Of a DNA stretch of 64,000 nt, positions 37,749-49,198 are shown one piece after another. Made by a program: the position numbers and the translations under genes. This DNA is from Albugo candida (lineage: Eukaryota > Oomycota > Peronosporomycetes > Albuginales > Albuginaceae), in the NCBI GenBank assembly GCA_905220665.1, contig CAJNAR010000021.1, positions 1-64,000 on the forward strand, written 5' to 3'. The notes under the pieces are model-generated. The model was not told the DNA's origin. It saw nothing but the letters and a program-made list of their open reading frames with translations, and searched no databases. Each line of letters begins with the position of its first letter. Position 1 is the first letter of the stretch.

Positions 37749-40700
37749 ATGGAGAAACGCTGCAAAAGCGACACAATACGCGAAATTAATAAGGAACACA
37801 GTGCATTATTATATCCTTCACGCAAACTCATCAATATTGTCACTCGTAAGCCTTCCCTTCCGATCGGAAAAGAATTCATAGCGTTGCCAAAAGTCGATAC
37901 ACAGGAAAAGAGTATTCCACAGGTGCCTGCATCCTATTCCGCGGTGGAATCATTGTCTTCCTCGTCATTATCACCATCTTCTTGTGGTTCTTCCGACTTT
38001 AAATCACTTCCTCCAAGGTTTACAGTCACTTTTATGAATTCACCTCCTGATAGTCCATCTAGCCAAAGCACAGAGCACACGGAACATATTTCCGAGGTCT
38101 CTCGAAATGGCTTCTCAGATGACGCTGAGAACAAACAGAACGGTCTCAATACATCTCGCACGGAATCGTACGAGAATTCAGATGATATAGATACAGCTAC
38201 ACAAATTCCCAAAGTTCTACCGCTGCAAGTAAAAGAATCACTTTCTCGAGAGCGAAAACTTTCGATCCAAACGACGAACACGAACGCATTGGACGATTCA
38301 ATAAGCTCACCGAGCGAAGCCTGTTTGAAAAGTTGCTCACTGGAGATTGAAAGCGTCTTCTTACCGGTACAAGGGATTAAAGAAATCGAAATAGAAAAGA
38401 ATTTACACACTGTTTTCACAATTGACGTCAAGCTTCAGAGTGGTTTACAATGGAAAACACAAAAACGATATTCAGACTTTAGAGAACTCCACGATAAATT
38501 ACGAAGAGCAAATGCAAATGTACGGCAACTGTACTTTCCTAAACGCCACGTCTTTCGGAATCGCCATCAAAGTGTCGTGGAACATCGTCGAAACGAATTG
38601 GAACGGTATCTGAAGGAAGTGCTGGATATGCGGACGCAAATTCGATTTCCATTGTACAAATTTCTTGAAGTGTACACACATATGGAGACATATGAACGGC
38701 GAATATCACGGAGAAAGAAGGAAATGGAGTCGGAAAGGATGAAAAATATGCTCAGTGGCGAGGTTTTGGAAGATTTCACACAAGCTTTTCGACGTTTATG
38801 TACGTCCAAATATCTGTATCATGAGAACAGCAGCAGCTCTTTTACTTTGACGTCTTCCGGGGAAACTGGCGAGCCCAAAGCAGAGACTGAAAAGGAAGAA
38901 AGTGCGGCCACAAATCGCGCCCGAGCGTCCAGTTTATCGACCGGAACAGCGAGTAAGACGAAAATGAATGGACACCGAAGTGGTGGTAGCGTATGCATCG
39001 TCAAAGATTTCTCCTTGGACAGAACTGATGTCGAGAGATCGAGTATATCACCAAAATTATCAATCAGCCGCAGTGCCTTTCGTCGCGATATTCTTGGCGT
39101 CTTCCCCGACATGCCGTCCAGCTTCTCCATGCGTCTCATAAAGGCAATGTCCGATCCCCAAGGCGGTGATATTTATATGGACGAGTTTCTACGCACGATT
39201 GCTATTGCTCAGTGTGGTTTAGTGGAGGACAAGCTCAAGTTTGTGTTTCAAATGTGCGATTTAGATCACTCGGCCAAAATCCAAAGTACCGGACTGACGA
39301 ATTTCTTTGTATCGCTGTATGGACGCCATGTGCTGGATAAGCCGCTATATCGTCGGATTATCACCGATGCATTCGATCACGGGCGCGTACGAATGACATG
39401 TGAGGTGTTTGTTCAGACAATCAAAGGCTTTGAAGCTGCCGAACTTGACTTCATTTTGGGCTGGATGGAGACATTTGTGCACATTTTGTGTGAGGCAGCG
39501 AGCTCTCAATTGTTGGAATCGCAAGAAGAATTCAATCCAATTGTCCAGCAAAAAATATTATCAGAAGAAACGCATTTTTCAACGATGGAAATCGCCATTT
39601 TACAGGACGCATTCAACACGTATCGCATCTCTGGTGGTGGTGATAGCGTGGATCTCGACGCACTGACCAATGATTTCGCTCTGGATATATCGGAAGCTCG
39701 ATTTTATCGCATTTTCTCGAGTTTTGGTGCACGAGCAAATGGCTCGGATATCGATATTTTCAGCTTTGTCAATGCTCTTTCTATCGCGAGTCGTGGAACG
39801 GGACTTGAGAAAGCACGATTTGCTTTCACGCTATTCGCAACGCATCACGCGTCCGAGTCAGAGAACGGCGATACAAACAAATTGAAAGATCGATTGATGA
39901 CGCGTGACGATGCTTTTGCAATGCTGCGGTTGGATTTGGCCCAAAGTGTTCCGTTGGAAGAAAGTATCGTATCTTTTTTGGAGACAAAAGGCGTGCATAT
40001 TGGCGATCGAAATGCATTCACGAGCATTAGTCGACGGGATAGTACGATTGTAACCTCACCTTTGGTTTCTGGAACGGAACTTGGTCAATTTGTTGATCAT
40101 ATAATGGAAATGTTTGGGACAGAACGGTTGTTTTTGGACTCTATGAATGGAAAATCAAAGCGAGAACCCACACTTTCAACGCAGGAACTGGCTGCATGGA
40201 GTAAAAGCTCGAATTATGAGATGGTATCTCTTCGTCTGATGCGGGAACTTGTGTTTATCGATCTTGGATTAGTGCCTCAGAACAAGGAAGAAGAACTGCT
40301 CATCGTGAAAGGATGTTATCGATCGTTTGATGCACAGAATCTTATCGAAGATGATCGATGGTACATCCTCAGCCGGAAATTCTTCCTGGCGTGGTGTCGA
40401 TATATCGGCTTGCAAACGCAAAAGGACGCAAAGAAGGAAGTTTTGGACGGAACTGGTGCTCGACCCGTGAAGATCGATAACTCGGATCTACTGGAAATTT
40501 CACAAACTCTGTCCGTTCTGAAACCAAAAGATCAAATTCATTTAGGAGTCGATTTTGAAGTGGTCCCTGAGCAGCTTTGGAATGCATTAAAGCTGTGGTA
40601 CGGTGGAGGTCCTGAGCTTCCATGCAAAGTAGTCACACTTTTCAATGGAAAGACCGTTTTGGATGTCTGGGGCGATGCAAAGAATCGAGAGAATGACGCG

Positions 40701-43100
40701 GAGAACATTGAGGAAATCGATATTCTGCTGCAAGAAGCCGGTAAGGCTCAAATCAAAGACAAAGCACACGAAGAATACACGATGCTCGCACGACGCATGC
40801 GCTCTGGTGGATCCGTTGGCCTTTGTAATCTTGGAAACACGTGCTACATGAACTCGGCGCTTCAGTGTCTTTGTAACACGCAATTACTGGCGGAATACTT
40901 TCTCTCGGGAATGTATTTGGACGATATCAATCGCACAAGCACACTCGGACTCCAGGGAAAACTCGCTCAGGTGTACGGGAAGCTCGCGGAAGATATGTGG
41001 TGTGCCAAGCAAAAGTCGATATCTCCACGTCATTTCAAAAAGACAATCGGGAAATTCAATGACGCATTCCGTGGTAACGATCAACAAGACGCTCAAGAGC
41101 TATTGGCGTTCCTTTTGAGCGGTCTCAGCGAAGATTTGAATCGAATCACCGAGAAACCGTACGTGGATCAACCCGACAGTGATGGACGATACGATTCCGA
41201 CTTGGCCGATGAATGGTGGCGGAATCATCTACGAAGAGAAGTTTCTATCATTGTGGCGCTTTTCACCGGTCAATACAAATCGCTATTGACGTGTATGGAT
41301 TGCGGGTTCAAATCTGCTCGGTTTGAGCCGTTCACGTTCCTCCAAGTTCCGCTTCCGGAGCCCACACACACGACAGTGACGCTCGTACTTGTGCTATCAA
41401 ACGGTATGCAACCGACGAAGATCTCAATCCGACTGGAAATCGCTGCGACTGTGTTGGATCTGAAGAAGGAGATTGTCCATTTATGCATCAGTGAGCTCGA
41501 TGTGATTCGTGTCACGGAAAGCGATATCAAAATATCAGAGTACAGTGGATCGATGATCATATCCTACAAAGCGGATTCTCGGCGTATTGGACAAATACGC
41601 AGTATCGATCATTTGATGGCATTCCAATTGGAACCGATACAGCCGGAAATCGCTCGAATTCTCAAAATGAAAGAAAATGTACGTGGCGATCCATTCGCCG
41701 ATTCCATGCGATCGTTTTACGAAAAATTGTCGTCGGGCGCTTTAGTCGAAGTGAAAGTTCGTACGGCTTCGGATTATGTTCCTGGCGTTATTTTGGAATG
41801 CTCTCTTCGCGAGAAAAACGCTCTGGTGAGTGTCCATTATCGCGGGTACAATGAAGACGCTCTTTTGGTGCCTATGAGTCACGTTCGACCGCGTCAGCCT
41901 CGACTTTTGTGTATCCCACTGATCTCAAGAAAACTCCATTATTCAGCGGTTTACTTTAAAAATCCATTCCGTCCGACGCCATTTGGTATCTCGAATCTCG
42001 TTCGTTTGTGTCCCGAACGAACCACAGGAATGGATTTGTATCAGCTCGTATGCAAAAGGATGAAGCAATTCCTGGGAGATTGGCCATCGCCTTCATTATG
42101 GCCTTCCAATGACGCGAGAATTCAAACGTGTGTGAGTGAAATTGACGATGTGTTTCAGCGATCTCAATGCGGTTTTTTACTTCGACGAGTGGATATGAAA
42201 GGCCTTACGGACTCACGTTCCCCGTGGCTGAAACGAAGTTTTGGATGCACAATTCCATGCACACTGATGCCATTAGACCTCGTGGAAGAAGAAGCGATTG
42301 CGATTGATTGGGATCTCACAATGTTTCAAAATCGAAGCAATTTGGAACGAATGAAACGGATGGACGATCATAAAAGTATTGCGCGTAACGATGCGATCGA
42401 TAAAGGACCCGTTCCTCTGACACGATGTCTCGAGGATTTCACAGCGGAAGAGCGTATTCATGAAGGCTACTGTTCGAGTTGCTGTAAGCATTTGGAGATG
42501 ACAAAAAAGCTGGAAATTTGGAGACTTCCGCCTGTGATGGTAATCCATCTAAAGCGATTCCAATACACACAAACGTATCGTCGAAAATTACTATCGCTGG
42601 TCGAATTTCCGATCAGAGAATTGGATTTAGGACCGTGTGTTGCACCGCATGTGGAATTCCCAGCGCGATATCCCATGAAGAAAGACACGGAAGAACCTGT
42701 GAATGAGACGGAAGTGAACGAGGAAGCACGACTTCGTGCGGCGAATCGATCACACAGAGGCTATACCAACACGAATCTCGATCAATCGCGGTGTTTAGAG
42801 ACGCTTTACGACTTGTATGGCGTCGTGAATCATCATGGCGCTCTCGGGGGCGGACACTATACGGCGTTTGCCAAGAACTTTCGAGACGAACAGTGGTATT
42901 ACTACGACGATGAACGTGTTCGTGTGGTGGAAGAGAGCAAAATTGTGAGTTCAGCGGCTTATTTATTGTTTTACATTCGGAATGATATGAAAGGTGTTAT
43001 GGTGAAAGACATGTACCCACAGAATACGAATACAAAGATCACAGAAGAAGATATCGATCGATTTGTGCAAGGCGATACGCATCGATGCAGATTGATGTGA
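37749..43100 (+). CDS. PX/EF-hand/DUSP ubiquitin-specific protease, USP32-like, with CaaX end
   Basis: A single 5.3-kb exon, 1,783 aa from the first ATG (the frame opens 15 codons earlier without an ATG). Order: Ser-rich N-terminus; PX domain about 198-310 (YSDFRELHDKLRR, LYFPKRHVF, HRRNELERYLKEV); an EF-hand/neuronal-calcium-sensor-like helical region about 430-760 with poorly conserved calcium loops (LDHSAKIQSTGL); DUSP about 845-985 (RWYILSRKFFLAWCRYIG, LWNALKLWYGGG); USP about 1,026-1,745 with catalytic Cys1032 in GLCNLGNTCYMNS and His1703 in GGGHYTAFAKN, zinc CMDC/YCSSC pairs and an internal insert. The protein ends CRLM, a CaaX prenylation motif. EF-hands, DUSP, USP and CaaX together are the plan of animal USP32; the N-terminal PX, which binds phosphoinositides, is extra. 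It should remove ubiquitin on endosomal or Golgi membranes. Confidence 0.9.
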   Translation: MEKRCKSDTIREINKEHSALLYPSRKLINIVTRKPSLPIGKEFIALPKVDTQEKSIPQVPASYSAVESLSSSSLSPSSCGSSDFKSLPPRFTVTFMNSPPDSPSSQSTEHTEHISEVSRNGFSDDAENKQNGLNTSRTESYENSDDIDTATQIPKVLPLQVKESLSRERKLSIQTTNTNALDDSISSPSEACLKSCSLEIESVFLPVQGIKEIEIEKNLHTVFTIDVKLQSGLQWKTQKRYSDFRELHDKLRRANANVRQLYFPKRHVFRNRHQSVVEHRRNELERYLKEVLDMRTQIRFPLYKFLEVYTHMETYERRISRRKKEMESERMKNMLSGEVLEDFTQAFRRLCTSKYLYHENSSSSFTLTSSGETGEPKAETEKEESAATNRARASSLSTGTASKTKMNGHRSGGSVCIVKDFSLDRTDVERSSISPKLSISRSAFRRDILGVFPDMPSSFSMRLIKAMSDPQGGDIYMDEFLRTIAIAQCGLVEDKLKFVFQMCDLDHSAKIQSTGLTNFFVSLYGRHVLDKPLYRRIITDAFDHGRVRMTCEVFVQTIKGFEAAELDFILGWMETFVHILCEAASSQLLESQEEFNPIVQQKILSEETHFSTMEIAILQDAFNTYRISGGGDSVDLDALTNDFALDISEARFYRIFSSFGARANGSDIDIFSFVNALSIASRGTGLEKARFAFTLFATHHASESENGDTNKLKDRLMTRDDAFAMLRLDLAQSVPLEESIVSFLETKGVHIGDRNAFTSISRRDSTIVTSPLVSGTELGQFVDHIMEMFGTERLFLDSMNGKSKREPTLSTQELAAWSKSSNYEMVSLRLMRELVFIDLGLVPQNKEEELLIVKGCYRSFDAQNLIEDDRWYILSRKFFLAWCRYIGLQTQKDAKKEVLDGTGARPVKIDNSDLLEISQTLSVLKPKDQIHLGVDFEVVPEQLWNALKLWYGGGPELPCKVVTLFNGKTVLDVWGDAKNRENDAENIEEIDILLQEAGKAQIKDKAHEEYTMLARRMRSGGSVGLCNLGNTCYMNSALQCLCNTQLLAEYFLSGMYLDDINRTSTLGLQGKLAQVYGKLAEDMWCAKQKSISPRHFKKTIGKFNDAFRGNDQQDAQELLAFLLSGLSEDLNRITEKPYVDQPDSDGRYDSDLADEWWRNHLRREVSIIVALFTGQYKSLLTCMDCGFKSARFEPFTFLQVPLPEPTHTTVTLVLVLSNGMQPTKISIRLEIAATVLDLKKEIVHLCISELDVIRVTESDIKISEYSGSMIISYKADSRRIGQIRSIDHLMAFQLEPIQPEIARILKMKENVRGDPFADSMRSFYEKLSSGALVEVKVRTASDYVPGVILECSLREKNALVSVHYRGYNEDALLVPMSHVRPRQPRLLCIPLISRKLHYSAVYFKNPFRPTPFGISNLVRLCPERTTGMDLYQLVCKRMKQFLGDWPSPSLWPSNDARIQTCVSEIDDVFQRSQCGFLLRRVDMKGLTDSRSPWLKRSFGCTIPCTLMPLDLVEEEAIAIDWDLTMFQNRSNLERMKRMDDHKSIARNDAIDKGPVPLTRCLEDFTAEERIHEGYCSSCCKHLEMTKKLEIWRLPPVMVIHLKRFQYTQTYRRKLLSLVEFPIRELDLGPCVAPHVEFPARYPMKKDTEEPVNETEVNEEARLRAANRSHRGYTNTNLDQSRCLETLYDLYGVVNHHGALGGGHYTAFAKNFRDEQWYYYDDERVRVVEESKIVSSAAYLLFYIRNDMKGVMVKDMYPQNTNTKITEEDIDRFVQGDTHRCRLM

Positions 43101-43200
43101 TTTGCGTCGGAGTCTAAAGCTCGCAGTGGAGAGAGAATGACACAATTGGTTACAAATGGCAATTTGTGTATGCAATTCTATCGCTATGACCGCAATCACA

Positions 43201-45218
43201 CTACCCAAAGCGTCTTCCTCGCCCGCGACCACGCCCAAATTCTCGACCTCGACCGCGACCTCGACCGCTTCCAGCGCTAAATTGATTGGAATAAGAAGCT
43301 TGCTGGAGTTTTGGTAATGTGGTGGGGATGGAATACGGGCATTTGTACTGATCCTTTCCCGAAGTATCGATGATTTCTTGCAGTTTCTCACGACTATTTG
43401 ATGGAAGATCAAAGCAAGCGCCGTATGAATCTTGCGTGATCGTCAACTGCTTGATATTACTGGCAGTCTCTGGATCGAAATCACGATTCAACGCGTTCCA
43501 AACGTATCCTTTGGCTCGAATCTCCTTGGAACTTGAGAACAATACGGTCACATAATCGGGTGCTCCAGACATAATCGAGTGAGGTCGGGGCGGTGTGACG
43601 TGACCAGTGATGCAAGCCAATGCCGCTGCAAGCGCTTCTATCGGCTCTTGCTCGTCCAAGATCTCTTGAGCCTTTTCTCTGAAAATGGATATCATTGTTG
43701 GATCGACTTGGCCCATTGACACAAACGCTTTTTCAGCTGATACTTTGATGAGTTCTTCTTGCTACAAAATTACAAGCAGTTGGAATGTTGGATTTGCAGC
43801 TTAGAGAATGAAATGAGTAAAACACGTACAGTTGGTTGATGTCGCATTATGAATTTATTGCCAATTTTCCGTTCGATGAGATCCAAAAGCTCTTTCTGGC
43901 GAGTTGTGTACAACGTGATACAAATTCCTTTCTTCCCTGCACGACCCGTACGCCCTGATCGATGCACATACGTGTCGACATCGGCGTTCCCAGAGGCTTT
44001 ACGAGGCGGTTCCGAATTGATCACGAGATCGACATTCATATCGAGACCTCGAGCAGCGACATCCGTCGCGATAAGGAGTTTGATTTGGCCTTGACGGAAG
44101 GCTTTCATGGTCGTTTCTCGCTGATCTTGAGCGATATCGCCGTGTAAGACTTGACAATCCTGCTTGATTTCCGGGTGTACGGACAGCTCATTACAATCTT
44201 TCTTTGTCTCTGCAAAGATAATCGTTCGAGCGTTCTGCTTCGCGTACACACTCAACAGACTCGCGAGAAGTGTCGGTCGACTTTGCCAGTGACAAGGAAT
44301 GGCAATGTGCTGTACGTCGAGAGAAGCTTGATCGTCCGAGTCGGAGACCAAATTGACAAATTCGTACGTCTTATCCATGTACCTATCGGCGATCTCATGA
44401 AGCCATTTGGGAATCGTTGCAGAGAATAAGAGAATTTGTGGTTTGGAACCGGATTTCTGTGTAGCATCAAATATTCTCTGTATATCGTCACGGAATCCCA
44501 TTTCCAACATCGTATCGGCTTCATCGAGAATGAGAAACTCGCAATTCGCAAATCGCAAGTTCCCTCGGTCAATGTGATCCATTATACGACCTGTAGTGCC
44601 TATGACGATATCCGTTCCGCTTCGAAAGGATGCATTCTGCTGCTGGTATGGCGTTCCTCCGTAAATGCACACTGTTGTCAAAGTTGTGTCGAGTTTCTCA
44701 AATTCGGTGGTCACTTGTCGAGCCAATTCTCTTGTTGGAGTGACACAAATAACGCGTGGGGCTCTATTTGGAACGGGTTTTTTCTTCGATTGGAGTAATT
44801 TCTCGACAACGGGAAGCGCAAATGCCAATGTTTTTCCCATTCCCGTGCGTGCTCTTCCAATGAGATTATTTCCGGCTATGATTTTATCAAAAGTCATCGC
44901 TTGAATGGGGAAAAGATGAGCGATTCCGTGTTTTTGGAGATTCTTCTTTGTCTGTGCACAAATTGCGAAATCATCGACTGACGGATTTGACGGTTTTGTG
45001 GTTGTTTTGACGGCGTCGTGTATCGCTGCAGTGGGCTCAATGGTGCCGCTTTTCGACTTGGAATCGCTTTTCGATGAGTGCTTATCGCTCTTTTTGCTTT
45101 TGTGACGCTTTGGTGTTTCGTTTGTATCATCGCAATCGGAATGCTTGCGCTTTTTCTTGTCCGATTTCGGTTTCTTATCTCTTTTAGAAGACATTTTATC
45201 AGAGCTTTTCACACTCAT
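43201..45218 (-). CDS. DEAD-box RNA helicase, DDX21/DDX50 (Gu) type
   Basis: Two exons: 45218-43830 and 43761-43201 (1,950 nt, 649 aa), one 68-nt intron. Start at MSVKSSDKMSS; the frame is open further upstream but less plausible. A Lys/Ser-rich basic N-terminus (nuclear or nucleolar) precedes the core: Q motif ending FPIQAMTF, ARTGMGKT, PTRELARQ, LDEADTML (about residue 232), LFSAT, LIATDVAARGLDM and HRSGRTGRAGKKG (about 419). A GUCT-like domain follows (YVTVLFSSSKEIRAKGYVW ... GACFDLPSN), then an RG-rich tail (GSGRGRGRGREFGRGRGR). GUCT plus RG tail define nucleolar Gu helicases, which act in ribosomal RNA processing. Tail to tail with the USP32-like gene (100 bp) and divergent from the TPS-TPP gene. 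Confidence 0.92.
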
Positions 45219-45552
45219 GGAAGAGATTAAATGGATGGAAAATGAATGGACTGTGAAAATTATGTGGCACACATTGCAAAAAAAAAGTTGTAAAAACGTG
45301 TTTTTTGATTGTGGAAATGCTACACACACGTAAGATCGCTACAGACTACCGACAGAAGCAATTTTCAGCAATTTCCTATCGCAAAACGATGAGAATTTCT
45401 ATTCATTCGAATTGAAAGATTGCGAGAATGGTTTTTAGCGAATGTCATTTGCATTGAAATACGATTTGCCAAAAACCGTACAGAATCAGGTTTTATCAGA
45501 TGGAGCGCTTTATTAAAGCTTCTCTACAGAATCAATCTTTTTGTTCGTCTCG
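45219..45552. promoter_or_regulatory. Divergent promoter region, helicase and TPS-TPP genes
   Basis: 334 bp between two outward-reading start codons. It includes an A run at 45,279-45,287 and the helicase 5' UTR. No specific element recognised. Confidence 0.5.
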
Positions 45553-48500
45553 ATGAGCGATTCCTCACTTTCTGGTGAAGAGCACAAGCGCCGTAAAATG
45601 TCGCTTTCAGTCACCAATTCCAAAGAGGTAAGAGATGAATTATTCCATCCGACCGTATGCTCAGCTGTTCTATAGACTGCAGCGGATACAGACGTCTCCA
45701 TGCACGAAGATAATGAAGACGATGTAGATGTAGATTCAGACGATGTAGATGTAGATTCAGACGAAATCAAGTACGAAAGGAGATCAAGAGCTAGTAGCAG
45801 CATCGATATTGTCGGTAAACACATCCAACAAACCGTTGCCGCTGTTGGAGCTGCCGTTGCCGCCGTCGCCGCACCGGTATTGATGACGGCAAGTGAAGTG
45901 GTTACCGGTAAAACTATGGATGAATCTTTTAGCCAATCTATGGAAGGTGATGTAAATACCGGTACATACACTCGAGTACACCTTCGAGTCAAAGTCCAAT
46001 CACGGTTAGGCGAAACGGTTCATTGTTCTGGCTCGTCCTTTATTATGGGTCAATTCAATCCAAATGAGTCGATGATGCTCGTGACAACTCCAGACGAGTA
46101 TCCTTATTGGAGCACTATGAAGCCGCTGATCCTTCCTCAAGGAGTACCACATTGCTACATGTACGCTTTGTTCTCAGGGGGGGTCTTTAGCTCGTGGGAG
46201 CCGCTGGAAACGGAGCGAACGTTGACACCTGAAGGTCGAGAGATGACAGTTGTAGAAGAGTTTGGAGTATACGATGCTGAAATGCAGCTTGTTCGTACAG
46301 AAGAAGCTCGAGATCGATGGATTGTGTACGAGAGAAAACATGTGGAGGAGAGAATCACTGATAGTGATTCAATTGATGCCGATAGCGCGAGTACTGGGAA
46401 GGATTGTGCCATGAATACGTCAATTTCTCCCGATAAAGGTCATGGACGCACTAGCTCTGGTGGATGGAATATGCATCGAAGCAATACACAAAGTCGTCAA
46501 TCTCGATACAAACGATTTACTTCTCAAAGTTTTCGGGCGAATAAGGCTGCCACTTTATTCCTCATCAGCTACCATTTGCCAGTCAAAGTGAAAAAACACG
46601 AAGGAAAATGGATCGCTTCCTGGGATCCAAACAGCTTGATCGCGAGAAGTGAGAAGACAATCGCTGAATCCATGAAAGTTCGATGGGTTGGATTCGTCAC
46701 AAGATCGGTTGGGCAAGAGTACGGGGAATTTACTGATGACGATAAGGTTGAAATCACGCGAATTCTGGAGAAGATGGATTGTCTTCCGCTGTTTATATCG
46801 CGTCAACTTGCTTCGAATCATTACCAGGGATACTGTAAAAGCAAATTGTGGCCAATGTTTCATAATATCGACATTTTGGATGTGTATTCTGCCGTGTGGG
46901 ATCAAGGTGAAGTTATCGAATGGAAAGAAGAGCAACACAATGGAACGTGGTGGGCTGCTTATCAAGAAGTCAATCAATTGTTGGCTGCTCGTGTATATGA
47001 AGCCAGTAGCTCACAAGATACGTTGTGGGTGCATGACTACCATTTGCTTCTGTTTCCATCGTATATTGCCGAATTCTGCAAAAAGAATGGCTCGAAACGT
47101 CGCTCCATGGTATTTTTCCTTCACGTTCCATTTCCGACGTCAGAAATATTCCGAGAGCTCTCACACGGCCCACAGCTTTTAGAAGGTGTTCTCAAAGTCG
47201 ATGTTGTGGGTTTCCATTCATTCGACCATGCTCGTCACTTTCTCAATGCTTGCAAGCGATTTCTTGGACTCTCGTACCAGTCTCGACGTGGAGGCAATCT
47301 CGGAGTCGAATATCGTGGAAGAAATGTCGTGATCACAATAAGTCATGTTGGAATTGAAATAGCAGCTATCCGAAGAGCGTTGAATGATCCAAAGGTCCAG
47401 GAAGCTTCCCGAAAACTCCGTGAAAAACATGCTGGAAAAATTCTCATTGCAGGAATGGACTTGTGTCAGCGATTGAGCGGTATTCCTCTCAAATTGCTCG
47501 CTTTCGAACAATTCTTCAGCATGTGTCCCACGTGGAAAGATCGTGTCGTCCTCGTTCAGCGATGTCACTTGTCTCGATCACGTCTTGGGGATCAGCAGCA
47601 CAGCAGCACAGAAATTCGAGAATTGGTCAATCGCATCACGAATCAATATGGTGAAGGCGTTATCGACTATGAAGAATCATATTCTGCTTTTGGTCTTCTC
47701 GATCGAGTCGCTCTTTGGCTCGCATGTGATATTCTGATGGTGACATCTGTACGTGAAGGTCTCAATTTGCGTCCATTGGAATATGTTTTCTGCAAAGGCG
47801 AGAAGCAACAGAGTCGAGCTGGTGTTGTCATTCTAAGCGAATTCTCAGCATGTTGTTGTGTCCTGAATGGTGGTCTTCGTATAAATCCATGGAATATCGC
47901 TGAAGTTGTCAACGCATTGGATCACGCGCTTACCATGAGCGATGAAGAGCGTATGGGACGTCGAGCACGCGATTTGCCTTATATAATGAGCCAGCCTGCG
48001 TCCAGTTGGACGCGCCAAGTTCTCGGAGTGCTCCAGGAAGCCACTGAAAATGAAGAAGATCAAGAGTATACAGATATGGAGTATACCGATATGGAAATTG
48101 GACGATCTCATGTATTGCGAATTGGAGAACGTTCCGACTTCAAACAGCTCAATATCAAACGTGTTTTGCAAACATACGCATCGTCTCGACGTCGACTTTT
48201 CTTTTTGGATTATGGAGGAACAATTATTGCTCGAGAAAACATCTCTATGTATGTAAAGCGAGATTTCACAGCTGTCACTGGTCGAGCTCCTTCTTCGCGC
48301 ATGTTGGAAGCGCTGAAACGACTCACGATGGATCCTCGTAACACCGTCTTTATCATCAGTGGTGTGAGTCAACGCAATCTTATGGGAGCTTTGGGGCAAA
48401 TAGACGGCTTGGGTCTTGTCGCACAAAATGGTCTTCTCATGTCGTGGCCTGTGCGTGATAACGTGAGTTCTCGAGAATGGCAGCATGACAATGTCTTATT

Positions 48501-49101
48501 TGATTGGGAAACTGTTCGCGAGGTAGCCGATCCGATTTTCAAAGTGTATAGCTCACGAACGAATGGAAGTGTATTGCGATATTCCGATCAAAGTATTGCT
48601 TGGAATTTCCGTTCTACCGATCCAGAATGGGGTCTCATGCAAGCGAATTCGCTACATAGCGACCTGGAAGAAGTACTGCGTGATCTTCCCGTGACAATTG
48701 TGCGGAAGAAAGGTTTCTTGGAGATCGTTCCGGAAGGCTTCAGTAAAGGTGTTATTGTGCGAAAAATCCTCGAAAAAGACGCTGTTCTCAATTGTGGTCA
48801 TCCGGACTTTCTCTTTTGTATTGGAGACGACACCACCGACGAGAGTATGTTTCGCAGCATTTACGACTATTACGCAGAGCGTTCAGAAGAGAGTCTTCAT
48901 GATGGAAATGCGACTTTGAGGGCCGCGGGAGGCCGATCTGCGAGTATGGAAGCCACAATGTTGATGAAAGATGACGCGCTGCGACATATCTTTACGTGTA
49001 CTGTGGGGAAGAAGCCGAGTCATGCGCATTTGTACGTGAATGATGTCGATGATGTCGAGAATTTGCTGTACGCGCTGGCTACATCTTTAAATTCTGGATA
49101 G
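45553..49101 (+). CDS. CBM20-trehalose-6-phosphate synthase/phosphatase-like protein, probable pseudoenzyme
   Basis: Two exons: 45553-45627 and 45676-49101 (1,166 aa), 48-nt intron. N-terminal acidic repeat (VDVDSDD twice), then a CBM20 starch-binding domain about 120-230 (VHLRVKVQSRLGETVH, GQFNPNES, SSWEPL). The GT20 synthase domain follows (LWPMFHNIDIL, WVHDYHLLLFPSY, HVPFPTSEIFR about 508, VREGLNLRPLEYV), then an HAD phosphatase domain from about 865. Catalytic signatures are altered: the segment that reads RLDYxKG in active synthases reads LCQRLSG (Arg and Lys lost), DGMNL reads EGLNL, and phosphatase motif I, normally DYDGT, reads DYGGT (acid/base Asp lost) although GDDTTDE is kept. Likely a regulatory trehalose-phosphate-binding protein, like plant class II TPS. 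Two trehalase genes lie downstream. Confidence 0.88.
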
Positions 49102-49198
49102 ATACGGTAGGTGTTTTAAAATGTTTGTGTGTTTATGCCATTTTGAAGAATTGCTAGGTTATATTTTGAATATAGTGATTTTGATTCATTGGTATTTG

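Noticed and set aside
42963..43412. 149-codon minus-strand frame at the 3' end of the helicase gene
   Set aside because: It is an alternative frame over the RG-rich helicase tail and the USP 3' end. The helicase frame carries the recognised domain.
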